Positions 1 to 6,418 of a stretch of 16,046 nucleotides of DNA are shown piece by piece; position 1 is the stretch's first letter; each line of letters opens with the position of its first letter. A model generated the notes under the pieces. That model worked only from the letters and a program-made list of their open reading frames with translations, made no database searches and was not told where the DNA came from. The position numbers and the translations under genes are program-made. Source of the DNA: Nitrosopumilales archaeon CG_4_9_14_0_2_um_filter_34_16. Lineage in GTDB: Archaea; Thermoproteota; Nitrososphaeria; Nitrososphaerales; Nitrosopumilaceae. The stretch lies in contig PFRJ01000048.1 of assembly GCA_002788515.1 (NCBI GenBank), positions 1 through 16,046 of the forward strand, read 5' to 3'.

Positions 1-7
1 TTTCAGT

Positions 8-400
8 ATGGCTTTAACTCCTGCATTGATCATTACAGGTATTGCAATTGCATTATTGGTAGTTTATGGGATTGATGTTATTGTTGGATATGATTCTGAT
101 AGTGGAGAGGGATTCATTCCATTTGATCATAAAATAAGGGGTATGGGACTGGGACTCCCAGCTTTGATATTGCCAATTATTGCATATTTCATATCAAGAA
201 AAGAAGCATCCAAAAGTCTTGGAATTATGATAATTATTGCAGGTATTTTGATTATAATGGGTGGCGCAGTAGTAATTGGAAATGCAGATCCTTCGGAGAC
301 AGAAGATGTTGGACGAAGCGTTCTCTCCGAAACAATTCCATTAATTATCACAGGGCTTGTCCAAATTGGATTAGGCATACTTAAAATTAAAAAATCCTAA
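8..400 (+). CDS. Small four-helix membrane protein, unknown function
   Basis: A 130-residue protein with four predicted membrane segments, at about residues 4-25, 45-63, 70-92 and 104-125. Short loops separate them: an acidic one (DSDSGEG) after helix 1, a basic RKEASK turn after helix 2, and an acidic DPSETED loop after helix 3. The C-terminus is basic (KIKKS), which suggests it faces the cytoplasm. I recognise no enzymatic motif and no named family. The ATG has only seven bases in front of it here, so its promoter lies outside the window. A 44-residue Cys-rich gene starts nine bases after the stop, so the two are probably co-transcribed. The reading frame is clean and the composition matches the neighbours, so I am confident it is a gene but not of its role. 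Confidence 0.8.
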   Translation: MALTPALIITGIAIALLVVYGIDVIVGYDSDSGEGFIPFDHKIRGMGLGLPALILPIIAYFISRKEASKSLGIMIIIAGILIIMGGAVVIGNADPSETEDVGRSVLSETIPLIITGLVQIGLGILKIKKS

Positions 401-409
401 GCGACTATT

Positions 410-544
410 ATGCCCACTTGTGCAAAATGTGAAAATGATGTAAAAAAAGTATATGATTGTGATCATACTAATTTTGAAGAATATTGTGTAGAGTGCTATA
501 CAGAATTACACTACTATTTGACAGAAAGTGACAAATCATGTTGA
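410..544 (+). CDS. 44-residue Cys-rich zinc-finger-like miniprotein
   Basis: A short ATG-to-TGA frame encoding 44 residues with cysteines at 4, 7, 17, 26 and 29 and His19. The C-x2-C ... C-x-H ... C-x2-C layout is typical of a small treble-clef or zinc-ribbon metal site. A further cysteine is the last residue. It begins nine bases after the membrane-protein stop. Its last seven bases, ATGTTGA, also carry the ATG of the next gene, so translation of the two is probably coupled. No DNA-binding or enzymatic signature is visible beyond the metal ligands. The regular Cys spacing and tight packing into the gene row argue that it is real despite its size. It could act as an adaptor or metal-binding accessory, but that is inference. 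Confidence 0.65.
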   Translation: MPTCAKCENDVKKVYDCDHTNFEEYCVECYTELHYYLTESDKSC

Positions 545-786
545 CGGATAAAGATATTGCTATCTACGCTCTAGGAAAAACCGAGGGTGTTCATTCTATT
601 GCTGAAACTCTCGGAAAAGGATTGGATGATGAAAAATATATCGAGTCTTGGAACAAAACTATGAAATTATTGGGTATTGAAATGCCATTAAAAGAACTAG
701 AGAAAATTTACAATGAATTTGCAAAAAAAATGGAAGATCTTATGACTTCTGAAAATATAAAACCTGAAACCCAACCTACAGAATAG
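538..786 (+). CDS. 82-residue helical protein, unknown function
   Basis: A soluble, charged protein of 82 residues, mostly predicted helix, with an amphipathic stretch around residues 35-70 (KTMKLLGIEMPLKELEKIY and onward) and a polar tail rich in Glu, Thr and Pro. There is no membrane segment, cysteine or catalytic motif, and I do not recognise the family. The start is ATG, overlapping the preceding 44-residue Cys-rich gene by seven bases. The stop TAG is followed at once by the ATG of the sugar nucleotidyltransferase with no spacer. This packing makes it a likely member of the same transcript and suggests translational coupling on both sides. Confidence 0.75.
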   Translation: MLTDKDIAIYALGKTEGVHSIAETLGKGLDDEKYIESWNKTMKLLGIEMPLKELEKIYNEFAKKMEDLMTSENIKPETQPTE

Positions 787-1455
787 ATGAAAGCAATAAT
801 TTTAGCAGGAGGTAGAGGTAAAAGATTAAAACCAATTACAGATTATGTCCCAAAACCTCTTGTACCGATAAAAAATATTCCAATTATTGAATGGCAAATA
901 AAATATCTCAAAAAATTTGGAATAGAAGAAGTGATCATTTGTACGGGATACAAGCAAGATATGATTAAAAACTATCTAAACCTGAAAAAAATAAACATGA
1001 AAATTACATTTTCAGTTGAAGAATCTCCATTAGGTACAGGTGGCGCAATCAAAAAAGCTGGAAAAAGGATCAATGACAAATCTTTTTTTGTTATCAATGG
1101 CGACATCATAACAAATATTGATTTAAAAAAACTATCTAAAAAACAAAACTCTATTGCATCTATTGAATTGCAAACAAAATTTGGGATTTTAGAAACAAAG
1201 GATGATAAAATTATAAAATTCAAGGAAAAAAAAGAGATTTCAGGGGTGTGGATGAACGCCGGAATTTATCATTTAGAAAAAAATATTCTCAAAGATTTGC
1301 CGCTAAAAGGAGATATTGAAAAAACAGTTTTTCCAGATTACGCTAAAAAAGGAAACCTCCATATTGAAAAATTTAAAAATGTAAAATGGTATTCAATAGA
1401 TTCATTCAAAGATATTGAAGAATGCTCTTTGGAAATTGAGAAAGTAATAAAATAA
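787..1455 (+). CDS. Sugar-1-phosphate nucleotidyltransferase (NTP_transferase family)
   Basis: A 222-residue enzyme predicted to join a nucleoside triphosphate and a sugar 1-phosphate into an NDP-sugar plus pyrophosphate in the cytoplasm. The N-terminus has the family signature: LAGGRGKRLKPIT at residues 6-18 (nucleotide-binding Gly/Arg loop), then KPLVPI at 23-28. The VEESPLGTGGAI stretch near residues 77-88 is the sugar/base contact region, and NGDI near 104-107 supplies the metal-binding Asp. At 222 residues it is the catalytic domain only; there is no C-terminal left-handed beta-helix acyltransferase domain as in GlmU-like or longer archaeal relatives. Base and sugar preference (for example glucose-thymidylyl versus mannose-guanylyl) cannot be decided from the sequence. 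It abuts the previous stop directly and ends ten bases from a convergent small gene. Confidence 0.88.
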   Translation: MKAIILAGGRGKRLKPITDYVPKPLVPIKNIPIIEWQIKYLKKFGIEEVIICTGYKQDMIKNYLNLKKINMKITFSVEESPLGTGGAIKKAGKRINDKSFFVINGDIITNIDLKKLSKKQNSIASIELQTKFGILETKDDKIIKFKEKKEISGVWMNAGIYHLEKNILKDLPLKGDIEKTVFPDYAKKGNLHIEKFKNVKWYSIDSFKDIEECSLEIEKVIK

Positions 1456-1465
1456 AATTAGAGTT

Positions 1466-1657
1466 TTATGCACCAGTTCTATGCAATGTAACCATACAGT
1501 ATGCAATTTCTTCAACAAATCGTTCATCATTGCTTATAGATGCATATTTTGTTGCATCGTTCCAAAACGATGATTTTTCATCGATTTTTTCTGAGAATAT
1601 TTGTTCGCTCAATAATTCTAGTTTTGCTTTGATCTGATAATCCTCAGCCTCAATCAA
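1466..1657 (-). CDS. 63-residue small protein, unknown function
   Basis: A minus-strand frame of 63 residues, acidic and helical in the first half, with a more hydrophobic second half (FVEEIAYCMVTLHRTGA). The only available start is TTG. It is preceded by AGGTGA three bases upstream, a close but reasonable ribosome-binding sequence. The gene is convergent with the nucleotidyltransferase and ends ten bases from its stop; on its other side it is divergent from the luciferase-like gene at 1714. No family is recognised. The non-ATG start and small size lower confidence, but the frame fills an otherwise empty gap and its residue use looks protein-like. Confidence 0.55.
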   Translation of the reverse strand: MIEAEDYQIKAKLELLSEQIFSEKIDEKSSFWNDATKYASISNDERFVEEIAYCMVTLHRTGA

Positions 1658-1713
1658 AATTCACCTATTGCTAAAACAGATACACTAGAATATCCAAAAG
1701 ACATACTATTTTC

Positions 1714-2679
1714 ATGCGTATTGCATGTAGTTTGGGGTCATTATTATCCATAGAAGATGTGATAAAATGTTCAGAAATCATCTCAAACACCAATACCGAC
1801 ACAATTTGGGTTCCTGAAACCTGGGGGATGGAAAATTTTTCAATATTAGGCGCAATATCATCTAAAACAAATAATCAAAAAATAGGCTCATCAATAATCA
1901 ACATCTACTCTAGGAGTCCCTCAACAATTGCAATGGGGGCAGCGACTGTGGACACGTTATCTCATGGAAGATTAGTTTTAGGACTTGGTACCAGTAGTCT
2001 ACCCATAGTAGAATCATTTCATGGCAACAAATTTGAAAAACCATTACAAAGAATGAAAGAATACGTAGACATCATCAGACTGACATTATCTGGAGAGCAA
2101 GTAAATTACGATGGAAAAATTTTCAAATTAAATAATTTTACATTGTTAATTAAACCTCAAAGAAAAGAAATACCAATCTACATTGCGGCAATTAACAAAA
2201 AAATGGTTGACTTGGCGTGGGAAATTGGAAATGGTGTAATATTTTACCTTAGACCTTTAAATGAAATGAAACAAACAATATCAAAAATGCAATTAAAGAA
2301 AAAAATAGATGTGACATGTCAATTAATTACATGTGTTTCTGAAAATTCTGAAGAAGCAATTTTGCGGGCAAAAAAAACCATTGCGTTTTATGTCTCGGTT
2401 GGAGATATTTACCGTAAATTTTTGTCAGATAATGGATTTCAAGAAGAGACTGTCGGTATTTATGATGAATTTAAAAAATCAGGATTTAAATCAAATCATG
2501 AATTAGTTACAGATACAATGTTACAGTCACTTTCAATATCAGGAACACCTGAGGAATGTAAAAAACAATTAAAAAAATTTATTGCTTCAGGGATCGATCA
2601 ACCTATTTTACAATTTAATCCAATTGGAACTACGATGGATTCATTTAAGTTATTCAAAAAAACATTTTTGGATGAATGA
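1714..2679 (+). CDS. Luciferase-like (LLM) F420/flavin-dependent oxidoreductase
   Basis: A 321-residue TIM-barrel protein of the bacterial-luciferase-like family, whose archaeal members mostly use coenzyme F420; methylene-tetrahydromethanopterin reductase is one. Family landmarks are the N-terminal strand MRIACSLGS, TIWVPETWG at about 30-38, a central LSHGRLVLGLGTS stretch at about 82-94, and PIYIAAINKKM at about 154-164. Substrate cannot be fixed from sequence. The operon with a thiolase and a DUF35 protein suggests an acyl-CoA-linked oxidoreduction rather than C1 transfer. The thiolase starts one base after its stop. A weak TATA-like stretch (AGAATATCC, 1688-1696) lies upstream. F420 use is inferred from family and lineage. 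Confidence 0.85.
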   Translation: MRIACSLGSLLSIEDVIKCSEIISNTNTDTIWVPETWGMENFSILGAISSKTNNQKIGSSIINIYSRSPSTIAMGAATVDTLSHGRLVLGLGTSSLPIVESFHGNKFEKPLQRMKEYVDIIRLTLSGEQVNYDGKIFKLNNFTLLIKPQRKEIPIYIAAINKKMVDLAWEIGNGVIFYLRPLNEMKQTISKMQLKKKIDVTCQLITCVSENSEEAILRAKKTIAFYVSVGDIYRKFLSDNGFQEETVGIYDEFKKSGFKSNHELVTDTMLQSLSISGTPEECKKQLKKFIASGIDQPILQFNPIGTTMDSFKLFKKTFLDE

Positions 2680-2680
2680 T

Positions 2681-3790
2681 ATGAATAAAGTTGGAATTGT
2701 AGGATATGGCATTACACCTTTTACAAAAGATGATAAAAAAATTGAATCAATTCTAATAGATTCTGTAAAAGAATTATTCAAAAACAATTCAGACATAAAT
2801 CGTAATGATGTGGACGCAGTTTTAGTGTCTACCAATAACAATTCCAAATACCTATCCCCAATCTTGTCTGAAATGATAGGCATTCAGCCAAAAATAGCAC
2901 ATTCTATTGAAAATCTATGTAATTCAGGTACAAATTCTATTGTTTCTGCATATTCATACATTGCATCAGGTCTTGCAGACATGGTTTTAGTATCAGGGGC
3001 TGAAAGATATGATAGTCCAGGCAGTGTGTTAGAGTGGGATGTTTCCCGTGGAGAATACAAACATCCAATTTTTTGGTCCTCAATATTTACAAAATCCTAT
3101 AAAAGAAAATACAATATTTCAGAGGAACGTCTATCAATGGTATCAGTAAAAAATCATAAACAAGCCAAGGAAAATCCAAATGCATTATCAAATAGAGTAT
3201 TTACAATTGGTGATGTGATTAATTCAAAACAACTAACAGACGATCTGAGATTATTAGATTGTTCTCGACCTTGTACTGGAAGTGCATCAATAATTTTAGG
3301 AACTGAAGAAAAAGTAAAAAAACTCTCTAAAGAACCAATTTGGATAACAGGTATTGGCCAAAAAACAACTTCAGCTGGATTTACAAAAAATATTTCGTTT
3401 ACATCTATGGATTCTACTAAACAAGCTGTTGATACAGCATTGAAAATGTCAAAGAAAACCATTACAAACATCGATGTTGTAGAATTACACGATGCATTTT
3501 CTGTTTGTGAACCCTTAGCATTAGAATCTCTAGGATTTTCTGAAGATGGAACTGGAGTTGATTTGGTTAAAGAATTATACGATACAAATAATTTTAAAAT
3601 AAACCCTAGAGGAGGATTAATTGGATGTGGACATCCACTAGGTGCAACAGGAATCGCTCAAACCATAGAAATCACACAGCAACTTCAATCAAATGCAAAT
3701 AAAAGACAAGTGGATAATGCCAAGGTAGGATTAATTCACAACATGTCTGCAGCAGCAACGTCTTCCACTGTATTGATTTTAGAGAAATGA
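2681..3790 (+). CDS. SCP2-type thiolase / acetyl-CoA acetyltransferase family protein
   Basis: A 369-residue thiolase-fold protein. Thiolases condense or cleave acyl-CoA thioesters. Cys80, in ENLCNSGTNS, sits at the acyl-accepting nucleophile position. ELHDAF gives His270, and GHPLGATG gives His318, the catalytic base region. ATG at 2681 is preferred because archaeal members begin with a strand like MNKVGIVGYG; longer in-frame starts (2582, 2672) run into the upstream gene. The stop overlaps the next ATG as ATGA, so the DUF35 protein is translationally coupled. Archaeal thiolases of this type commonly need a DUF35 partner, as in the acetoacetyl-CoA thiolase/HMG-CoA synthase complex, but no HMG-CoA synthase is nearby. 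One oddity is that the usual Gly-rich C-terminal loop reads HNMSAAATSS. Acetoacetyl-CoA formation is possible, but the substrate is not proven. Confidence 0.86.
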   Translation: MNKVGIVGYGITPFTKDDKKIESILIDSVKELFKNNSDINRNDVDAVLVSTNNNSKYLSPILSEMIGIQPKIAHSIENLCNSGTNSIVSAYSYIASGLADMVLVSGAERYDSPGSVLEWDVSRGEYKHPIFWSSIFTKSYKRKYNISEERLSMVSVKNHKQAKENPNALSNRVFTIGDVINSKQLTDDLRLLDCSRPCTGSASIILGTEEKVKKLSKEPIWITGIGQKTTSAGFTKNISFTSMDSTKQAVDTALKMSKKTITNIDVVELHDAFSVCEPLALESLGFSEDGTGVDLVKELYDTNNFKINPRGGLIGCGHPLGATGIAQTIEITQQLQSNANKRQVDNAKVGLIHNMSAAATSSTVLILEK

Positions 3791-4095
3791 GTTTTGAAAC
3801 TAAATTAAATGATGGAATTTTCTGCATCCCCAAATGTGACGACTGTAAAAAGATAGTATGGCCCCCGGCAGATCTTTGCAATCATTGTTTTGGAAACGTA
3901 TCTCTAAAAGAAGGGGAATTTGAGGGCAAAATCATTGAATTTTCTAGTAAAGAAAATCTATATTTTTGCTTAGTCGAATTTGAAAAAACTTTCAGAATAA
4001 TTGCAACTATTTTAAAAACTCCTGATGTTGGACAATCTGTAAAAATATCCAAATGTGGAATAATTGGAGGAGATTATTTTTTTGAGGTTAACTGA
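3787..4095 (+). CDS. DUF35 zinc-ribbon/OB-fold protein, thiolase partner
   Basis: A 102-residue protein with the classic DUF35 layout. A short N-terminal helix is followed by a rubredoxin-like zinc ribbon with Cys17, Cys20, Cys31 and Cys34 (CDDC and CNHC), then a beta-rich OB-fold from about residue 43. The sequence around the ribbon (PKCDDCKKIVWPPADLCNHC) is typical of the family. In archaea these proteins bind thiolases and hold or channel CoA-bound intermediates. Here the start codon overlaps the thiolase stop (ATGA), which strongly supports a stoichiometric complex. At 102 residues it is somewhat shorter than many relatives, which run to about 130, so the C-terminal OB strands may be trimmed. 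Its last eight bases overlap the end of the convergent methyltransferase-like gene. Confidence 0.87.
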   Translation: MSFETKLNDGIFCIPKCDDCKKIVWPPADLCNHCFGNVSLKEGEFEGKIIEFSSKENLYFCLVEFEKTFRIIATILKTPDVGQSVKISKCGIIGGDYFFEVN

Positions 4096-4915
4096 ATTCA
4101 GTATAGATGTATGGTGTTTCTATTGTTTGATCAAACGTCCAAATTGTAGGTAATGATACAGTATCAATAACTTTCAGGTTATGTTTTTCAATTAAAGAAC
4201 TCCACCCGCCATTTTCTAGATTTCCAGACAATTGTCGTTTTGTATGAGTGCCTGCAAAGACAATACATGTGCTATTTTTTAGATCTGAAATAGAATTGAT
4301 TTTTTCTATAATGCTAGTTGCCAAAACATCTCCACCCATTTGAGGAAGGCCACCGATGAAAAAAACTGGTTTGTTTAATTTTAGTTGAGAATAATCAAAC
4401 TCTAAAGCATCTGCACATGTTGGATTAAAATTTTGATTTGTATGTTTACAAATAGTATTTTGTAATCCTATTAACACATCATCAATTTCGATGCTATGGG
4501 TTGTTTGTCCTAGAATAGTACCACAAAAAGATATTCGCCCATCTCCTGAACCAATATCTACCAATTCAGTGTAGCCTAATTCTTTGGAAATACTAGTCAA
4601 TACAAATGCAGACATTATCCATGTTGGATAAAATGGCTGACAACTGGAACCGTGTTTAATACTGTTTAACCAATATTCGTTAATGTCTCCTTCATATACC
4701 ATACAAAGTGTTCCATCAATATTTTCTTCGTAATGATTAATGTAAATTGGATTTTTGAGCGCAAAGTTATGAAGTTGATTCAATTGCAAGGAAGTTAATT
4801 GAAATTTTTCTGAAACAGATGATGGAATTACTTCTTGAATATGTGCATGTCCAGAATAGTTTTTAGCAAAACTCTGCTTTACATGAACAAGATTCTTTAC
4901 AAATTCATCCAACAT
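4088..4915 (-). CDS. SAM-dependent methyltransferase-like protein
   Basis: A 275-residue protein with a Rossmann-type methyltransferase core in its second half. Motif I is VDIGSGDGRIS at residues 119-129, the SAM-binding glycine loop. SIEID at 141-145 supplies the acidic residue that usually contacts the SAM ribose, CADAL at 167-171 is a motif III-like position, and FFIGGLPQMGG at 185-195 is a motif IV-like stretch. The first 100 residues form a separate helical region I do not recognise, with many His and Tyr residues. The substrate is unknown; the GSGDGR loop occurs in protein-lysine methyltransferases among others, but that is not enough to assign one. It overlaps the convergent DUF35 gene by eight bases. 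It lies 80 bases downstream of the frameshifted small gene on the same strand and may share its transcript. Confidence 0.75.
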   Translation of the reverse strand: MLDEFVKNLVHVKQSFAKNYSGHAHIQEVIPSSVSEKFQLTSLQLNQLHNFALKNPIYINHYEENIDGTLCMVYEGDINEYWLNSIKHGSSCQPFYPTWIMSAFVLTSISKELGYTELVDIGSGDGRISFCGTILGQTTHSIEIDDVLIGLQNTICKHTNQNFNPTCADALEFDYSQLKLNKPVFFIGGLPQMGGDVLATSIIEKINSISDLKNSTCIVFAGTHTKRQLSGNLENGGWSSLIEKHNLKVIDTVSLPTIWTFDQTIETPYIYTEFS

Positions 4916-4995
4916 GATTTTTTAGTATGTTTGGGTCTGATAAACTCATTGAATATTTTCATTGTTTTTTGATGTCAAAAAAGTGATTTCTCGTT

Positions 4996-5159
4996 CTATT
5001 TTTTAATTTGATCAATTACGAAGATCTGTAATAGTACTATTTTTTTAATTTCATCTTCGGAGGGATCCATCACCATTCCAAATTCTAAATGTTTTAACGC
5101 ATTTAGATAAAAGTCCCTTTGTCCTAGGAGTTTTTTATAATTGTGTCAGATTCAGACAT
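4996..5159 (-). pseudogene. 54-residue small gene split by a -1 frameshift at A AAA AAC
   Basis: Reading the minus strand from ATG at 5159 gives MSESDTIIKN and then stops at TAG two codons later. Moving back one base at the heptamer A AAA AAC (5136-5130, in phase as ATA AAA AAC) opens a frame of 44 more residues ending at TAG 4996-4998. It includes LLGQRDFYLNALKHLEFG, MDPSEDEIKKIV and a C-terminal IDQIKK. The joined product would be 54 residues, mostly amphipathic helix. A TATA-like TTTTAAAA box 25-32 bases upstream supports a real leaderless gene. Two explanations fit: a one-base loss in an A/T homopolymer (decayed gene or sequencing error), or programmed -1 frameshifting, since this is the canonical slippery heptamer and is correctly phased. 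No strong downstream hairpin was seen. It is labelled pseudogene only because the frame is interrupted. No family is recognised. Confidence 0.6.
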
Positions 5160-5276
5160 TAACATCAATCGTATTTTTTAAGATTTTAAAAGGTTAATAT
5201 GATTATGGTGCTTGTGTAATGTTTTGTTGAGTTATTGTATAATTACCTAAGTTACTAAATAAGATTAGATGACAGT
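5160..5276. promoter_or_regulatory. Divergent intergenic promoter region
   Basis: This AT-rich stretch separates the small minus-strand gene from the resolvase gene. Going right it holds TGTATAATT at 5237-5245, about 32-40 bases before the ATG at 5277, which would give a short leader. Going left it holds the TTTTAAAA box at 5184-5191. No repeat, hairpin or further open frame was found. Confidence 0.4.
5184..5191 (-). promoter_or_regulatory. TATA-like box for the frameshifted small gene
   Basis: On the minus strand this is TTTTAAAA, lying 25-32 bases before the ATG at 5159. That is the spacing expected of an archaeal TATA box driving a leaderless transcript. It is read by eye from composition and distance. 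The stretch is nearly palindromic, so direction is set only by the start codon it faces. Confidence 0.45.
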
Positions 5277-5849
5277 ATGGTGTTGAGATCAAAATTCACT
5301 TTACTAACTGTTACAAAACAAAAAAATGATGGGAAATTAATGACTAAAAATCAAAAAGTGGCAAGAACACGTAGACAACGAGGTTATCAGTGGGAGGATA
5401 CTATTGTTAAACGATTTAACAGTGTAGAGAACTGGAAAGCATTCAGACTTGGATCTCCTAGTATCGCATTGCCTGATGTTTTAGCTGTAAATACAGATGT
5501 CAGCACAATATTTACCATTGAAGCAAAATCTGGAACTAGTACATCTCTCCCAGTTCCTGCAGATCAGATTGAACGATGTTTATCATGGATCAAAACATTT
5601 GATATCTACAAAAAAAGAAACGTCATACTGGCGTTCAAATTCCTCTCAAAGAAGAGAATAGGGGTGGGAGAATACGAAAATAGGGAATTACGAGAATTTT
5701 TCAAAATATGGGATGAATCAAGGGAAATCACAGATTGTGTGTGTACTTATGAAGGTAAATTCTTTGCTAAAGTGAACGGAGACAGAAAAGAGATATTCTT
5801 AAAAGAATGTGTAATGCCGTTTAAAACAAAACAACGAACTAGTGCCTGA
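5277..5849 (+). CDS. hjc: Hjc-like archaeal Holliday junction resolvase
   Basis: Predicted endonuclease of the PD-(D/E)XK fold that cuts four-way DNA junctions during recombination and fork repair. In order: a basic stretch RTRRQRGYQWED (first catalytic Glu in WED), PDVLAV (metal-binding Asp), FTIEAKSG (the ExK pair), then DQIERCLSW, where the Gln and helix follow as in Hjc. At 190 residues it is longer than crenarchaeal/euryarchaeal Hjc (about 120-140) because of a C-terminal extension after about residue 130. The start is uncertain. ATG 5277 fits a TATA-like TGTATAATT, but an internal ATG at 5340 (MTKNQK...) removes 21 residues and puts the start closer to the family core, since typical members have few residues before the RG motif. 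A gene with its own promoter follows. Confidence 0.78.
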   Translation: MVLRSKFTLLTVTKQKNDGKLMTKNQKVARTRRQRGYQWEDTIVKRFNSVENWKAFRLGSPSIALPDVLAVNTDVSTIFTIEAKSGTSTSLPVPADQIERCLSWIKTFDIYKKRNVILAFKFLSKKRIGVGEYENRELREFFKIWDESREITDCVCTYEGKFFAKVNGDRKEIFLKECVMPFKTKQRTSA

Positions 5850-5875
5850 TTTACAAATTTTGCAAATCATTTTTT
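5848..5875 (+). terminator. Imperfect hairpin plus T6 after the resolvase gene
   Basis: The arms GATTTACAAA (5848-5857) and TTTGCAAATC (5859-5868) pair with one mismatch, although the innermost pairs must open to make a loop. A run of six T at 5870-5875 follows. T-runs alone can terminate archaeal RNA polymerase. The same T-run is the start of the TATA-like box of the next gene, so the assignment is tentative. Confidence 0.35.
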
Positions 5876-5879
5876 AAGG
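5870..5879 (+). promoter_or_regulatory. TATA-like box for the gene at 5900
   Basis: TTTTTTAAGG lies 21-30 bases before the ATG at 5900, the spacing expected for a leaderless archaeal transcript. It supports ATG 5900 over the GTG three bases earlier only weakly, but clearly marks an independent promoter for this gene. Confidence 0.5.
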
Positions 5880-5899
5880 ATGAATACTCACCAATTGTG

Positions 5900-6349
5900 A
5901 TGTCTGATGACAAAACGAGGATACAAACAATTGATAGCGACACTAAATCACTGTTAGAAACGGTTTCAGATGCAGAAGTGAGTTCAAGAATCAGCTTTGA
6001 AGAATTTACTGATGAACGAGTACTAATCAGTCATGATGCATTTGGGAAAAAACAGATGAAAATCAAGGTTTTGGAAGTATCTGATGAAAACCCAGTGCTA
6101 AAATGGAAATTCGGAGATCGTGTAAAGGTTACAAAAATTTTGGTAACCATCAAACACCTTACAACACAGCAAGTTGAAGAAGCTGAATTTGACATTGAGT
6201 CTGTAGAAAGAGAACTAGCTGAAAAAAGACACTATACTTCAACGAACAGATGGATCCCAGTAGAAGATATCAAAAATGGCTATGTGGTAGGTTCGAAACA
6301 CACTAGATTGATTAGTGACGCTTCAGCATTAGATTACATTGTATTTTGA
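5900..6349 (+). CDS. Conserved-looking soluble protein, unknown function
   Basis: A 149-residue soluble protein starting at ATG 5900; an in-frame GTG directly before it would add one Met. The first 40 residues are polar and acidic. From about 40 to 115 the sequence alternates in a way that suggests beta strands (FGKKQMKIKVLEV, VLKWKFGDRVKVTKILVTI). A mixed C-terminal part with RWIPVEDI and YIVF follows. There are no cysteines, membrane segments or catalytic motifs that I can name. The GDRVKVTKI stretch faintly resembles small beta-barrel nucleic-acid or translation proteins, but that is too weak to assign. It has its own TATA-like box 21-30 bases upstream and follows the resolvase gene. Confidence 0.75.
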   Translation: MSDDKTRIQTIDSDTKSLLETVSDAEVSSRISFEEFTDERVLISHDAFGKKQMKIKVLEVSDENPVLKWKFGDRVKVTKILVTIKHLTTQQVEEAEFDIESVERELAEKRHYTSTNRWIPVEDIKNGYVVGSKHTRLISDASALDYIVF

Positions 6350-6389
6350 TTACAATTACATGTAAGTCACTATTTTACCCTGAAAAACA

Positions 6390-6397
6390 TTATAAAC
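6390..6397 (+). promoter_or_regulatory. TATA-like box for the gene at 6419
   Basis: TTATAAAC is centred about 26 bases before ATG 6419. There is no purine-rich ribosome-binding sequence in front of that ATG, so a leaderless transcript is the simplest reading. It is among the best TATA matches in the window. Confidence 0.55.
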
Positions 6398-6418
6398 AAA
6401 AGAAATTGAAAAATCAGT

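Noticed and set aside
2582..2680. Longer N-terminus of the thiolase starting at 2582
   Set aside because: It would overlap most of the end of the luciferase-like gene in another frame, and the thiolase fold clearly begins at MNKVGIVGYG.
3154..3471. Antisense open frame of about 100 codons inside the thiolase gene
   Set aside because: It is a shadow frame: the thiolase on the plus strand has clear motifs and the antisense translation has none.
4916..5276. Search for a tRNA, box C/D RNA or hairpin in the 361-base gap
   Set aside because: No cloverleaf or properly spaced C and D boxes were found. The gap is explained by the frameshifted small gene and divergent promoters.
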